A stretch of 11,981 nt of DNA, from NCBI GenBank assembly GCA_032111745.1, contig JAULUH010000591.1, forward strand, positions 1 to 11,981, in the 5' to 3' direction. This stretch comes from JAULUH01 sp032111745 (GTDB lineage Bacteria; Chloroflexota; Anaerolineae; JAAEKA01). Below, piece by piece: positions 1-7,700 of this stretch. The notes beneath the pieces were generated by a model that ran no database searches, was not told the DNA's origin, and saw only the letters and a list, made by a program, of their open reading frames with translations. The translations under genes and the position numbers were made by a program. Position 1 is the stretch's first letter, and the number at the start of each line of letters is the position of its first letter.

Positions 1-1548
1 CTGCCGCGCAGCCTCCTCGATCTGTTGGAGCAGCTTGCTCGCCGCTTCCTGGTCGCGGCGTGCCCGCACTTGCTGCAGCCGGGCAATCTGCTCGGCCTGG
101 ACGGCCTCGTCGACCCGCAACAGCTCCCCCCGCGGCACCTCGTCTGTGGCGAAACGGTTGACTCCCACTACCACCTGGCTGCCACGCTCGACGGCCATCT
201 GCGCCCGGTAGGCAGCGTCCTGGATCTCCCGTTGCATGTAGCCCTGCTCGATGGCCGCCAGCGCGCCGCCGATGGAGTCGATCCTGGCGATGTAGTCCGC
301 CGCCCGTTCTTCGATCTCGTCGGTGAGCATCTCCACAAAATACGAGCCCGCCAGCGGATCGATGGAGTCCGCCACGCCCGACTCGTAAGCGATCACCTGC
401 TGGGTGCGCAGGGCGATCTGCACCGCATCCTCCGTCGGCAGCGCTAGTGCCTCGTCCATGGAGTTGGTATGCAGCGACTGTGTTCCGCCCAACACGGCCG
501 CCAGCGCCTGCAAGGTCACGCGAATGATGTTGTTCTCCGGCTGTTGGGCGGTCAGTGTGCTGCCGCCCGTTTGGGTGTGGAAACGCAGCTGCCATGACGC
601 CGGCTTCTGAGCTCGAAAGCGCTCGCGCATGATGTGCGCCCAAAGCCGCCTGGCTGCGCGGAACTTGGCTACTTCTTCCAGGAAGTTGTTGTGGGCATTG
701 AAGAAAAAGCTCAGCTGCGGCGCGAAATTGTCCACATCGAGGCCGGCGTCCAGCGCGGCCTGGACATACTGGATGCCGTCGGCCAGGGTGAATGCCACCT
801 CCTGCACGGCTGTGCTACCGGCCTCGCGAATGTGGTAACCGCTGATGCTGATGGTGTTCCAGTGAGGCACTTCCCTGGCACAGTACTGGAAAATGTCGGT
901 GATCAGCCGCATGGAGGGGCGAGGCGGGAAGATGTAGGTGCCGCGCGCCAGGTACTCCTTCAAGATGTCGTTCTGGATCGTACCGCGCAGCTGATGCGCC
1001 GGCACTCCCTGCTTCTTGCCTACCGCAATAACCATCGCCAGCAGGATCGCGGCCGGCGCATTGATGGTCATGCTGATGCTGACTTTATCTAGCGGTATCC
1101 CATCCAGCAGGGTCTCCATGTCGGCCAGGGAGGAGATTGCTACCCCTACCTTACCCACCTCTCCGGCGGCCAGCCCATGGTCGGCATCGTAGCCAATCTG
1201 GGTCGGCAAGTCAAAGGCCACGCTCAGCCCGGTCTGGCCCTGCTCCAGCAGGTACTTATAGCGGCGATTGCTCTCGATCGCCGTGCCAAAACCGGCGTAC
1301 TGCCGCATGGTCCAGAACCTGCCGCGGTACATGGTCGGCTGCACCCCGCGTGTGAACGGGAAGTCGCCCGGAAAGCCCAGCTGCTCCAGGTACGGCCCCG
1401 CCATCTCGTCAGCCGGTGCGGCCAATCTCGGCACTGGAATGCCAGAGGAGGTCTCAAACACCGGCTGGCGTTCTGGAAAACGATCGAGGCTCTTTTGTAG
1501 GGTCGTGCTGGCCCATTGCTCCTGGGCCTCAGAAACAATCTTCGCCAT
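1..1548 (-). CDS. Methylmalonyl-CoA mutase, large/catalytic subunit (3' end cut by window)
   Basis: Adenosylcobalamin-dependent mutase interconverting (R)-methylmalonyl-CoA and succinyl-CoA in the cytoplasm. 516 residues are visible and the reading frame is still open at base 1. Seen directly: RQYAGF with Tyr84, GTIQND with Gln192, Arg202 ten residues later, and SGYHIREAG with Tyr238-His239; then FFNAHNN, TQTGGSTL and HTNSMDEALALPTE farther on. These match, at a constant offset of five, the Tyr89, Gln197, Arg207, Tyr243 and His244 substrate-pocket residues I recall for the Propionibacterium enzyme. The Tyr/Arg pair marks methylmalonyl-CoA mutase; isobutyryl-CoA mutases carry Phe and Gln there. 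The ATG start is set by a GGAGGT at 1555-1560, six bases upstream. The gene lies 28 bp after the biotin carrier gene, so it is probably co-transcribed with the carboxylase. Whether a fused B12-binding domain follows, or a separate small subunit gene, cannot be seen. The family is certain; the full architecture is not. Confidence 0.95.
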   Translation of the reverse strand, partial: MAKIVSEAQEQWASTTLQKSLDRFPERQPVFETSSGIPVPRLAAPADEMAGPYLEQLGFPGDFPFTRGVQPTMYRGRFWTMRQYAGFGTAIESNRRYKYLLEQGQTGLSVAFDLPTQIGYDADHGLAAGEVGKVGVAISSLADMETLLDGIPLDKVSISMTINAPAAILLAMVIAVGKKQGVPAHQLRGTIQNDILKEYLARGTYIFPPRPSMRLITDIFQYCAREVPHWNTISISGYHIREAGSTAVQEVAFTLADGIQYVQAALDAGLDVDNFAPQLSFFFNAHNNFLEEVAKFRAARRLWAHIMRERFRAQKPASWQLRFHTQTGGSTLTAQQPENNIIRVTLQALAAVLGGTQSLHTNSMDEALALPTEDAVQIALRTQQVIAYESGVADSIDPLAGSYFVEMLTDEIEERAADYIARIDSIGGALAAIEQGYMQREIQDAAYRAQMAVERGSQVVVGVNRFATDEVPRGELLRVDEAVQAEQIARLQQVRARRDQEAASKLLQQIEEAARQ

Positions 1549-1576
1549 GCAAGCACCTCCTGCGTTGGGCACCGGC

Positions 1577-2110
1577 TCAGTGTAGCGTGACCAGCGTGTC
1601 GCCCTGGTTGACTGAGTCCCCAGCCTTGATCTTGACCGTAGCTATGGTGCCGTTGCGCAGGGCCCGTAGCTCGTTCTGCATCTTCATGGCCTCGAGAATG
1701 ACGATACTCTGACCGGCCACCACTTCATCACCTTCGTCGACATTGACCTTCACCACCAGGCCAGGAATGGGTGCCTTGATGGCCGAGTCCACGGCCCCGC
1801 TGGCCAGGCCGCCCCGTGACTGATTCAGGCGATGGGTGCGCTCATCCATCACCCGCGCTTCATAGCCCTCGTACCCCTGGCCGGAGACCATCACCCGAAA
1901 GCCGTTGCGCTCGGTCTCCTGCACGTGCACCTCGAAGGAGCGGTTGTCCACCAGCAAGGAATAAAGGTCCTCCACCCCGATGCGGCGCAGATCGGCCTGA
2001 AGTTCCTTGCCCTCTACCCGAATCAGGCCGCCTTCCTCGATCTCTACCACATAGGTGCGGCCGGTTCCCACCGGAGAACCGGTGGGCGTGATCGTCGTCA
2101 CGTATTTCAT
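1577..2110 (-). CDS. Biotin carboxyl carrier protein of acyl-CoA carboxylase (BT-BCCP half of a split PccA)
   Basis: 177-residue carrier that takes carboxylated biotin from the biotin carboxylase to the carboxyltransferase. The C-terminal ~70 residues are a biotinyl/lipoyl-type domain (IKAPIPGLVVKVNVDEGDEV) with the biotinylation motif EAMKM at 140-144; Lys143 is the expected biotin attachment site. Residues 1-100 are not the Pro/Ala-rich linker of a typical AccB. They form a beta-rich stretch (YVVEIEEGG, FEVHVQE, FRVMVSG) resembling the BT segment before the carrier domain at the C-terminus of fused propionyl-CoA carboxylase alpha chains; this part is an inference from pattern. The ATG is supported by AGGAGA at 2116-2121, five bases upstream. 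It lies 21 bp after the biotin carboxylase and 28 bp before the mutase. Carriers of decarboxylase pumps look similar, but the adjacent biotin carboxylase argues for a carboxylase. Confidence 0.93.
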   Translation of the reverse strand: MKYVTTITPTGSPVGTGRTYVVEIEEGGLIRVEGKELQADLRRIGVEDLYSLLVDNRSFEVHVQETERNGFRVMVSGQGYEGYEARVMDERTHRLNQSRGGLASGAVDSAIKAPIPGLVVKVNVDEGDEVVAGQSIVILEAMKMQNELRALRNGTIATVKIKAGDSVNQGDTLVTLH

Positions 2111-2131
2111 GGGTTTCTCCTGGCTCGCTCG

Positions 2132-3619
2132 TTAGCGCTTCCAGCTCGCGCTGCGCTTCCAGGCTGATGCCGCGGGCTGGCCAGCCTGCCACATCACCGT
2201 GGACGCCTGGTCCCGGCTGTGAGCCACCAGGGCCGCGGCAATAGCTGCGCTGAGCTCCATCTCAGGGCGTTCCACATAAGTAACCGCGAAGCGGTCCTCC
2301 AGGAAATTGGTGTCGAAGGCACCCCACATGAACTGGGTGCTATTCATCATCTGCTGGTGGAACGGTATGGAGGTCTTGATCCCGCCGATCCGGAACTCGT
2401 TCAGCGCCCGGCGCATACGCAAAATGGTTTCGGCCCGGGTTTCCCCCCACACAATCAGCTTGGCGATCATCGGATCATAGTACAGGCTGACCTCAAAGCC
2501 CTCGTAGATGCCGCTCTCCACCCGCACGCCCGGGCCGGTGGGCTCCTGCAAGGTGGTCACCACGCCGCCCGAAGGCATAAAGTTGTTGATGGGATCCTCC
2601 GCCGTAATCCGGCACTCGATGGCCCATCCCTTGTGGTGGATGTCCTGTTGCCGCCAGCGCATACGACGACCGGCGGCAATGGCGATCATCTCCTTCACGA
2701 TGTCTACCCCAGTCACCATCTCGGTCACGGGGTGTTCTACCTGCAAGCGGGTATTCATCTCCAGGAAGTAGAAGTTTCCCTGCTGGTCCAGCAGGAACTC
2801 CAATGTCCCCGCATTGACATAATTAACCGCCTGGGCCGCCTTCACTGCCACTTCCCCCATCTGGCTGCGGAGCTCCTCGCTGATCGCTACCGATGGGGAC
2901 TCCTCGATGAGCTTTTGATGGCGGCGCTGGATCGAGCACTCGCGCTCGCCCAGGTGAATGACGTTGCCATGGCTGTCAGCCAGGATCTGGATCTCGATGT
3001 GCCGTGGCCGCTCGATCAGTTTCTCCAGGTACACCGTGTCGTCGCCGAACGCGCTCTGTGCCTCGCGGCGGGCCGCCGCCAGGGCACTCTCCAGTTCCTC
3101 AGGTACCCGTACGACGCGCATTCCCTTGCCGCCGCCGCCGGCTGAAGCCTTGATCAGGACGGGATATCCGATTCGCTCCACTTCGGCGGCGATCTCATCG
3201 TCCCGCAGGCCCTGGGCTGAGCCAGGCACCACCGGCACCCCAGCTGCGATCATGGTGCGCCGCGCCGTGACCTTGTCGCCCATCAGCCGCATGGCTTCTG
3301 GCGTGGGACCGATGAACGCGATTCCCTCGTCGATGCATGCTTGGGCGAAGTCATCGTTCTCCGCCAAGAAGCCGTAGCCAGGATGGATGGCGTCCGCACC
3401 AGCCTTCTTCGCCACCTCGATGATCTTGTCGATCCTCAGATAGCTCTCCCGAGAAGGCGGCGGCCCGATGCGATAGGCCTCATCCGCGTAGCGCACATGC
3501 AGCGCATTGCGGTCGGCGTCGGAGTAGATGGCCGTTGTGTGCAGCCCTCGTTCCTCGCAGGCCCGCAAGATGCGTACAGCGATTTCACCACGATTGGCCA
3601 CCAGCACTTTTTTGAACAT
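2132..3619 (-). CDS. Biotin carboxylase subunit of acyl-CoA (propionyl-CoA) carboxylase
   Basis: 495-residue ATP-grasp enzyme that carboxylates biotin with ATP and bicarbonate. Domain order is textbook: N-terminal domain MFKKVLVANRGEIAVRILRA, GDKVTAR with Lys116, ATP-binding Lys157 and the glycine loop ASAGGGGKGMR (158-168), ECSIQRRHQK (228-236), Glu274, and the catalytic FLEMNTRLQVEHP (285-297) with Glu287, Asn289 and Arg291. The C-terminal domain has ECRITAED and SLYYDPMIAKL. Length is that of stand-alone AccC-type subunits (~450) plus a ~45-residue tail ending AWKRSASWKR, far short of the ~660-700 of fused PccA chains; the carrier half is the next gene. The start is fixed by the conserved N-terminus, although only a weak GGA precedes the ATG. 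It begins four bases after the stop of the preceding small gene, so translation is probably coupled. Confidence 0.96.
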   Translation of the reverse strand: MFKKVLVANRGEIAVRILRACEERGLHTTAIYSDADRNALHVRYADEAYRIGPPPSRESYLRIDKIIEVAKKAGADAIHPGYGFLAENDDFAQACIDEGIAFIGPTPEAMRLMGDKVTARRTMIAAGVPVVPGSAQGLRDDEIAAEVERIGYPVLIKASAGGGGKGMRVVRVPEELESALAAARREAQSAFGDDTVYLEKLIERPRHIEIQILADSHGNVIHLGERECSIQRRHQKLIEESPSVAISEELRSQMGEVAVKAAQAVNYVNAGTLEFLLDQQGNFYFLEMNTRLQVEHPVTEMVTGVDIVKEMIAIAAGRRMRWRQQDIHHKGWAIECRITAEDPINNFMPSGGVVTTLQEPTGPGVRVESGIYEGFEVSLYYDPMIAKLIVWGETRAETILRMRRALNEFRIGGIKTSIPFHQQMMNSTQFMWGAFDTNFLEDRFAVTYVERPEMELSAAIAAALVAHSRDQASTVMWQAGQPAASAWKRSASWKR

Positions 3620-3622
3620 AGT

Positions 3623-4216
3623 TCAAGTCCACGTTCTCACGTCTAGCGTGACAAATACCAGGTCGGGTGTGAAGGCGGCTGCCGAGAGCCCGTGCAGCCA
3701 GCGCAGCGTCCCGAAGTTCGGATCGAGCGGTGCCAGACACAAGCGCTGCACATCCACAATGGTGCCTTCGCTGGGTTGCCAGAGTAGGTCGCCAGCGTCC
3801 AGCGCCAACAGCCCCTGCAGCGAGACCACACCCACCAGCCAGTCTCCGGCCTTCAGGCCAAAGGGCGTGCTGGTACGGTTGGGCATCTCGGCCGGATCGA
3901 ACAGATCCAGCCGCAGCGGCAGGCCACAGTCCAACAAGGCCTGGCCCAGGGTGCCCTCAGGGCTATCCCAGGTCTCGACCTGGGTCAGCCGGCCGCTGAA
4001 CGCATGACGTTCCAGGCTGACCTGTCTCAGGAGCGTCCTCCCTGGCGTCGCGCGTTCGAACCAGCCGATGCCAGCATCCTGGCCCATGACCAGGGGCCCG
4101 CTCTCAATCTGCGCGCTCAACGGGAGGCCTACCAGGATGCCAGCGCGATCGTTGGCAGCATACTGTTCATCCGAGAGTGTGAAAGTCACACGCATGGCTG
4201 GACGGTGACCGGCCAT
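3623..4216 (-). CDS. Unrecognised ~197-residue protein between carboxyltransferase and biotin carboxylase genes
   Basis: I do not recognise this family. The frame is open from beyond 4216, but the upstream part lies inside the carboxyltransferase gene, so the ATG at 4216 (4 bp after that stop) or at 4195 (product from MRVTFTLSDEQ, 190 aa) is the likely start; neither has a clear Shine-Dalgarno, suggesting coupled translation. The product is acidic to neutral with no membrane segment, signal peptide, cysteine cluster or known motif I can name. It alternates beta-like stretches (GILVGLPLSAQIESGPLVMG, DWLVGVVSLQGLLALDAGDL, LVFVTLDVRTWT) with charged turns. Reality is supported by the tight fit: without it there would be a 601-bp hole in an operon whose other gaps are 3-41 bp. 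The opposite-strand frames are Ser/Arg-rich and look like shadows. Position suggests an accessory or assembly factor of the carboxylase, but that is inference only. Confidence 0.75.
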   Translation of the reverse strand: MAGHRPAMRVTFTLSDEQYAANDRAGILVGLPLSAQIESGPLVMGQDAGIGWFERATPGRTLLRQVSLERHAFSGRLTQVETWDSPEGTLGQALLDCGLPLRLDLFDPAEMPNRTSTPFGLKAGDWLVGVVSLQGLLALDAGDLLWQPSEGTIVDVQRLCLAPLDPNFGTLRWLHGLSAAAFTPDLVFVTLDVRTWT

Positions 4217-4220
4217 TGGT

Positions 4221-5765
4221 CTACAGTGGGATGTTGCCGTGCTTCTTAGGCGGGTTGGTGTCCCGCTTGTTGCGCAACATCTCCAGGGCGTTGATGAGCC
4301 TTGGACGCGTCTCATGGGGTTCGATCACGTCGTCGATGTATCCCCGGGACGCCGCCACGTACGGGTTGGCCAGCTTGTCGCGGTACTCCTGCACCAACTC
4401 GGCTCGCAGAGCGGACGCGTTCTCAGCCTCAGCCAGCTCGCGCCGGTACAGGATGTTGATGGCACCCTCGGGACCCATCACTGCGATCTCGGCCGTTGGC
4501 CACGCCAGGTTGACATCTCCCCGGATGTGCTTGCTGCTCATGACGTCGTACGCCCCGCCGTAAGCCTTGCGCGTGATGACCGTTAGCTTCGGCACGGTGG
4601 CTTCGCAGTAGGCGTACAGTAGCTTCGCTCCATTGCGGATGATACCACCATGTTCTTGTGCCGTGCCCGGCATGAAACCCGGAACGTCCACGAAGGTGAT
4701 GACGGGGATGTTGAAGCAGTCGCAGAAACGCACAAAACGTGCCGCCTTGGTGCTGGAGTTGATATCCAGCACGCCAGCCAGCACCAGGGGCTGCTGGGCC
4801 ACGATGCCCACGCTGTGCCCGCCCAACCGCGCGAAGCCCACGATGATGTTCTCCGCAAAGTGCTGGTGCACCTCCAGAAAATCGCTGTCGTCGACGATAT
4901 GGCGGATGACAGCCTTCATATCGTAGGCCTTGTTGGGATTGTCCGGCACCATGGTGTCCAGGATCTCGTCCTCCCGCAGCGGGTCATCCGAAGGCGACGT
5001 GAAGGGCGGATCCTCCAAGTTGTTTTGAGGCAGGAAGCTGAGCAGCTTCTGGGCAATGAACAGGGCTTCGTCCTCATCCTGGGCCGCAAAGTGGGCCACC
5101 CCGCTCTTGGCAGCATGGGTTAAAGCTCCGCCCAGCTCCTCAAAGCTGACCTCTTCGTGCGTTACGGCCTTCACAACCTCCGGCCCGGTGACGAACATGT
5201 AGCTGGTGTTCTGCACCATGATCGTGAAATCAGTGATGGCTGGCGAATACACGGCCCCTCCGGCGCAAGGCCCCATGACCACGCTAACTTGAGGGATCAC
5301 CCCGGAGGCCAGGGTGTTGCGTAGGAAGATCTCGGCGTACCCGCCCAGGCTGACTACACCCTCCTGGATGCGGGCGCCACCGCTGTCGTTCAGACCCACT
5401 ACCGGCGCGCCATTCTTCATGGCCAGGTCCATGATCTTCACGATCTTCTCAGCGTGGGCCTCGGACAGGGAGCCGCCAAACACGGTGAAGTCCTGCGAGA
5501 AGACGAACACTAGCCGGCCGTTGGCCGTGCCATAGCCCGTCACCACGCCATCGCCCAAATAGAGCTGCTTCTCCAGGCCGAAGTCGTGGCTCCGGTGCAC
5601 AACCAGCATGTCGAGCTCCCGAAAACTACCCTTGTCCAGCAGGAGATCGAGTCGCTCCCGAGCCGTTAGCTTGCCGGCGGCGTGTTGCTTGGCCACGCGC
5701 TGTTCGCCACCGCCCAACATGGCCTCTTGTTTGATCGCTCGCAGGTGTTCAGTTTTGGGGTCCAC
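4221..5765 (-). CDS. Propionyl-CoA-type carboxylase carboxyltransferase (beta) subunit
   Basis: 514-residue carboxyltransferase moving CO2 from carboxybiotin to an acyl-CoA, a normal length for PccB/MmdA. It has two crotonase-like halves. The N-half has NDSGGARIQEGV (126-137) and GPCAGGAVYSPA (165-176), whose glycines form the first oxyanion hole. The C-half has FVDVPGFMPGTAQE (358-371) and the second glycine pair in RKAYGGAYDVM (399-409). Asp407 after GGAY is the position known from Streptomyces enzymes to favour propionyl-CoA over acetyl-CoA when Asp. The start is GTG at 5765: an in-frame TAG lies at 5769-5771, so nothing further upstream is possible, and GGAGGT at 5776-5781 lies ten bases away. 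The next in-frame Met (16) would cut into the conserved N-terminus. With the downstream biotin carboxylase and carrier it makes a complete three-part carboxylase. A decarboxylase (MmdA) role is possible but less likely with a biotin carboxylase in the operon. Confidence 0.95.
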   Translation of the reverse strand: MDPKTEHLRAIKQEAMLGGGEQRVAKQHAAGKLTARERLDLLLDKGSFRELDMLVVHRSHDFGLEKQLYLGDGVVTGYGTANGRLVFVFSQDFTVFGGSLSEAHAEKIVKIMDLAMKNGAPVVGLNDSGGARIQEGVVSLGGYAEIFLRNTLASGVIPQVSVVMGPCAGGAVYSPAITDFTIMVQNTSYMFVTGPEVVKAVTHEEVSFEELGGALTHAAKSGVAHFAAQDEDEALFIAQKLLSFLPQNNLEDPPFTSPSDDPLREDEILDTMVPDNPNKAYDMKAVIRHIVDDSDFLEVHQHFAENIIVGFARLGGHSVGIVAQQPLVLAGVLDINSSTKAARFVRFCDCFNIPVITFVDVPGFMPGTAQEHGGIIRNGAKLLYAYCEATVPKLTVITRKAYGGAYDVMSSKHIRGDVNLAWPTAEIAVMGPEGAINILYRRELAEAENASALRAELVQEYRDKLANPYVAASRGYIDDVIEPHETRPRLINALEMLRNKRDTNPPKKHGNIPL

Positions 5766-5806
5766 GACCTATGATACCTCCAGGGTCGAGGGACGCAGTG
5801 GGTCGC

Positions 5807-6619
5807 CTAGAACCTCACCACGCCCAGCAGCACCAGCAACACAATCATGATGGGCTGGTGGATGAGGTAGATCAACAGAGAGTTCTGGCCCATCAGGCGT
5901 AAGATGCGGATGGGGAACCAATTGGATACGTCGGGCAGCCTGAATTGGCGAACACCGTTGGCATACAACGTGTTGCCGACGAAGATTCCAATCAACACCC
6001 GGCCAAACCACGGGATCATAGGCGAGTGGTCGAAGACAGTGCCCGGCGTGGCGTCCAGTCCGAGCCAGGACAGGGCCTCGATGTCCAGTCCCACTAGCGG
6101 TACTACCCAACCTAAAACGATAATCACGATGCCCAGGAAGAGGTTCAACCAGCGAAACCGCAGGAAGAAGTAGCCCACCACCATGGACACACCGATCAAG
6201 TGCAGGATTCCGAAGCGCACGTACCAGACAGGGTCAAACAAATAGGTGACCAGGGTGATCACCATGCCCCATGAGAAAACCTCGATTGCCCTTAGCAAAA
6301 CCTTGGGAAAGGGGCTCTCGCCAGGACGGCGCTGCAAAGACTGGTGGTAGCTGAGGGTTAGAGACACCCCAACCAGGAACAGGAAGAGGCTGGCCGTGGC
6401 GATTTGCCAGTAATGCCAGAAGCCGGTGTATACTTCGATGTCGTAGCCCGCCAGGCCTTGCAGATCCCATAACAGATGGTATACCACCATCATGAAGATG
6501 GCCACGCCTCTTAGCATGTCGATTTCCCATACCCGGTCCCCACGCAGGCCAACAATGGGCGTGATACTGGCCCGCATGCCGGTAAAGTAGGTACTGAGGG
6601 TGTTGTTCAGGGCAGACAT
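5807..6619 (-). CDS. DUF1624 / HGSNAT-like integral membrane acyltransferase
   Basis: 270-residue polytopic membrane protein. The diagnostic N-terminal block RVWEIDMLRGVAIFMMVVYHLLWDL (29-53, with Asp34, Arg37 and His48) and the C-terminal NSLLIYLIHQP (246-256, His254) match the DUF1624 family, related to the membrane part of heparan-alpha-glucosaminide N-acetyltransferase and to acyltransferase-3 proteins. About seven hydrophobic helices can be drawn (36-53, 71-91, 112-128, 135-152, 156-178, 201-219, 243-265). Family knowledge suggests acyl (often acetyl) transfer onto a glycan or lipid head group across the membrane; the substrate here is unknown. The ATG at 6619 lacks a good Shine-Dalgarno; Met15 (6577) is an alternative, and both keep the conserved block. 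It is 34 bp after the dehydrogenase gene and 41 bp before the carboxyltransferase, so likely a member of the same operon, with no obvious metabolic link beyond acyl-CoA use. Confidence 0.88.
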   Translation of the reverse strand: MSALNNTLSTYFTGMRASITPIVGLRGDRVWEIDMLRGVAIFMMVVYHLLWDLQGLAGYDIEVYTGFWHYWQIATASLFLFLVGVSLTLSYHQSLQRRPGESPFPKVLLRAIEVFSWGMVITLVTYLFDPVWYVRFGILHLIGVSMVVGYFFLRFRWLNLFLGIVIIVLGWVVPLVGLDIEALSWLGLDATPGTVFDHSPMIPWFGRVLIGIFVGNTLYANGVRQFRLPDVSNWFPIRILRLMGQNSLLIYLIHQPIMIVLLVLLGVVRF

Positions 6620-6653
6620 AGGGATAAGCTCAGGCTACGCGCCTCTTCTCAGG

Positions 6654-7697
6654 CTAGACGGGAGCCACTTCCAGCAGTATCTTGCCGAAGTGCTCGCCGC
6701 TCCGCATACGCTCCTCCGCCTGCCGGGCCTCGGGCAGGGAATACAGGCCGTCGATGGGCACCGACAGCTTGCCCTCAAAGACAAATCGCATCACCGTGTC
6801 AAAGTCCGGCTGGTTGCCCATCGTGGAGCCAATGATGCTCACCTGGCGGCCAAACACGATGTTGATCGGAGTCAGGCCGCTGTAGCCGGTGGTCCCGCCG
6901 ACGGTCAGCAGACGCCCACCGCGCCGTAACGTGCGGACGCTGGCTTCCCAGGTGGCAGCCCCTACATTGTCTACCACCACATCAACACCTTGCTTGCCAC
7001 TGTGAAGATATACGGCCCTGGACCACTCAGGCTCTTGCTCGCGGTCTACTACCCAGTCTGCGCCCATGGCCAGAGCCTGCCGGGCCTTCTCTGCGCCGCC
7101 GGCCACTACCCAGACCGTAGCCCCCAGCATCTTGGCCAGTGGGATCGTGAAGCTATTGACACCACCACCCGCGCCGACCACCAGGACCGTCTCGCCGGGC
7201 CGCAGCTTTCCCCTGGTCACCAGCATCCGCCAGGTGGTCACAGCCACCGTGGGCACAGCCGCGGCCTGCTGCATGGAGAATCCATCCGGTACTGCCGTCA
7301 GATTGCGGGCCGGAACCTTCACGAACTCGGCGAAGGTCCCTCGTACGTGCTCGCCCAGCAGCCGCATGGTGTCGCATAGGCTGTGTTCTCCCCGCAAGCA
7401 GTAGGAACAGTGTCCGCACCAGAGGGTTGGGTTGGCCGTCACCGGCTGGCCCGTAGTCCACCCGGTGACCGCCTTGCCCATGGCTACCAGGGTGCCACTG
7501 AAGTCCGCGCCGGGGATGTGGGGCATCTCCAGCTCAAGGCCCTTCCAGCCCCGCACCACGAACTGGTCCAATCGGTTCAGGGCCGCATAGGCCACCCGCA
7601 CCAGCACCTCGTCCATGCCTATCTCCGGCACTGGGAAGTCCTCGACGTATTCCAGCCTGTCGAGGCCGCCATGCTCGCGGAAGATGATCGCTTTCAC
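6654..7697 (-). CDS. Medium-chain dehydrogenase/reductase (zinc-binding ADH-like), catalytic-zinc ligands absent
   Basis: 347-residue NAD(P)H-dependent MDR oxidoreductase in two domains: a GroES-like half and a Rossmann half with VLVVGAGGGVNSF (171-183). Four cysteines in the pattern C-x2-C-x2-C-x7-C (94, 97, 100, 108) form the structural zinc lobe of alcohol dehydrogenases. The usual catalytic-zinc Cys is Asn41 (AALNRLDQFV), and the usual GHE is Gly63-Ala64-Asp65. It therefore probably lacks the catalytic zinc and resembles quinone or enoyl-CoA reductases more than alcohol dehydrogenases. The frame is open to 7799, but the GTG at 7697 is chosen because the product then begins MKAIIFREHG, like the family, and AGGAGGT sits just upstream. 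First gene of the presumed operon. Substrate is unknown; reduction of an acryloyl-CoA-like enoyl-CoA would fit the propionyl-CoA context but is speculation. Confidence 0.9.
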   Translation of the reverse strand: MKAIIFREHGGLDRLEYVEDFPVPEIGMDEVLVRVAYAALNRLDQFVVRGWKGLELEMPHIPGADFSGTLVAMGKAVTGWTTGQPVTANPTLWCGHCSYCLRGEHSLCDTMRLLGEHVRGTFAEFVKVPARNLTAVPDGFSMQQAAAVPTVAVTTWRMLVTRGKLRPGETVLVVGAGGGVNSFTIPLAKMLGATVWVVAGGAEKARQALAMGADWVVDREQEPEWSRAVYLHSGKQGVDVVVDNVGAATWEASVRTLRRGGRLLTVGGTTGYSGLTPINIVFGRQVSIIGSTMGNQPDFDTVMRFVFEGKLSVPIDGLYSLPEARQAEERMRSGEHFGKILLEVAPV

Positions 7698-7700
7698 GGG

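Noticed and set aside
634..1092. Plus-strand open frame of 152 residues near the left end
   Set aside because: It is antisense to the methylmalonyl-CoA mutase, whose reading frame is conserved throughout 1-1548.
1860..2192. Possible frameshift joining the biotin carboxylase to the carrier gene
   Set aside because: The biotin carboxylase ends with a plausible tail, a separate carrier start has its own Shine-Dalgarno at 2116-2121, and the alternative frame is Arg/Gly-rich nonsense.
2219..3145. 308-residue open frame on the plus strand
   Set aside because: It lies wholly opposite the biotin carboxylase, which has all catalytic motifs. The plus frame is His/Arg/Leu-rich with no recognisable domain, a GC-driven shadow.
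3528..4007. Plus-strand open frame opposite the unrecognised small gene
   Set aside because: Ser/Arg/Pro-rich composition typical of shadows, and it crosses into the biotin carboxylase N-terminus; the minus frame fits the operon exactly.
4217..4315. Longer start (4315) for the small protein before the biotin carboxylase
   Set aside because: It would add 33 residues of shadow sequence inside the conserved end of the carboxyltransferase; the ATG at 4216 or 4195 is more natural.
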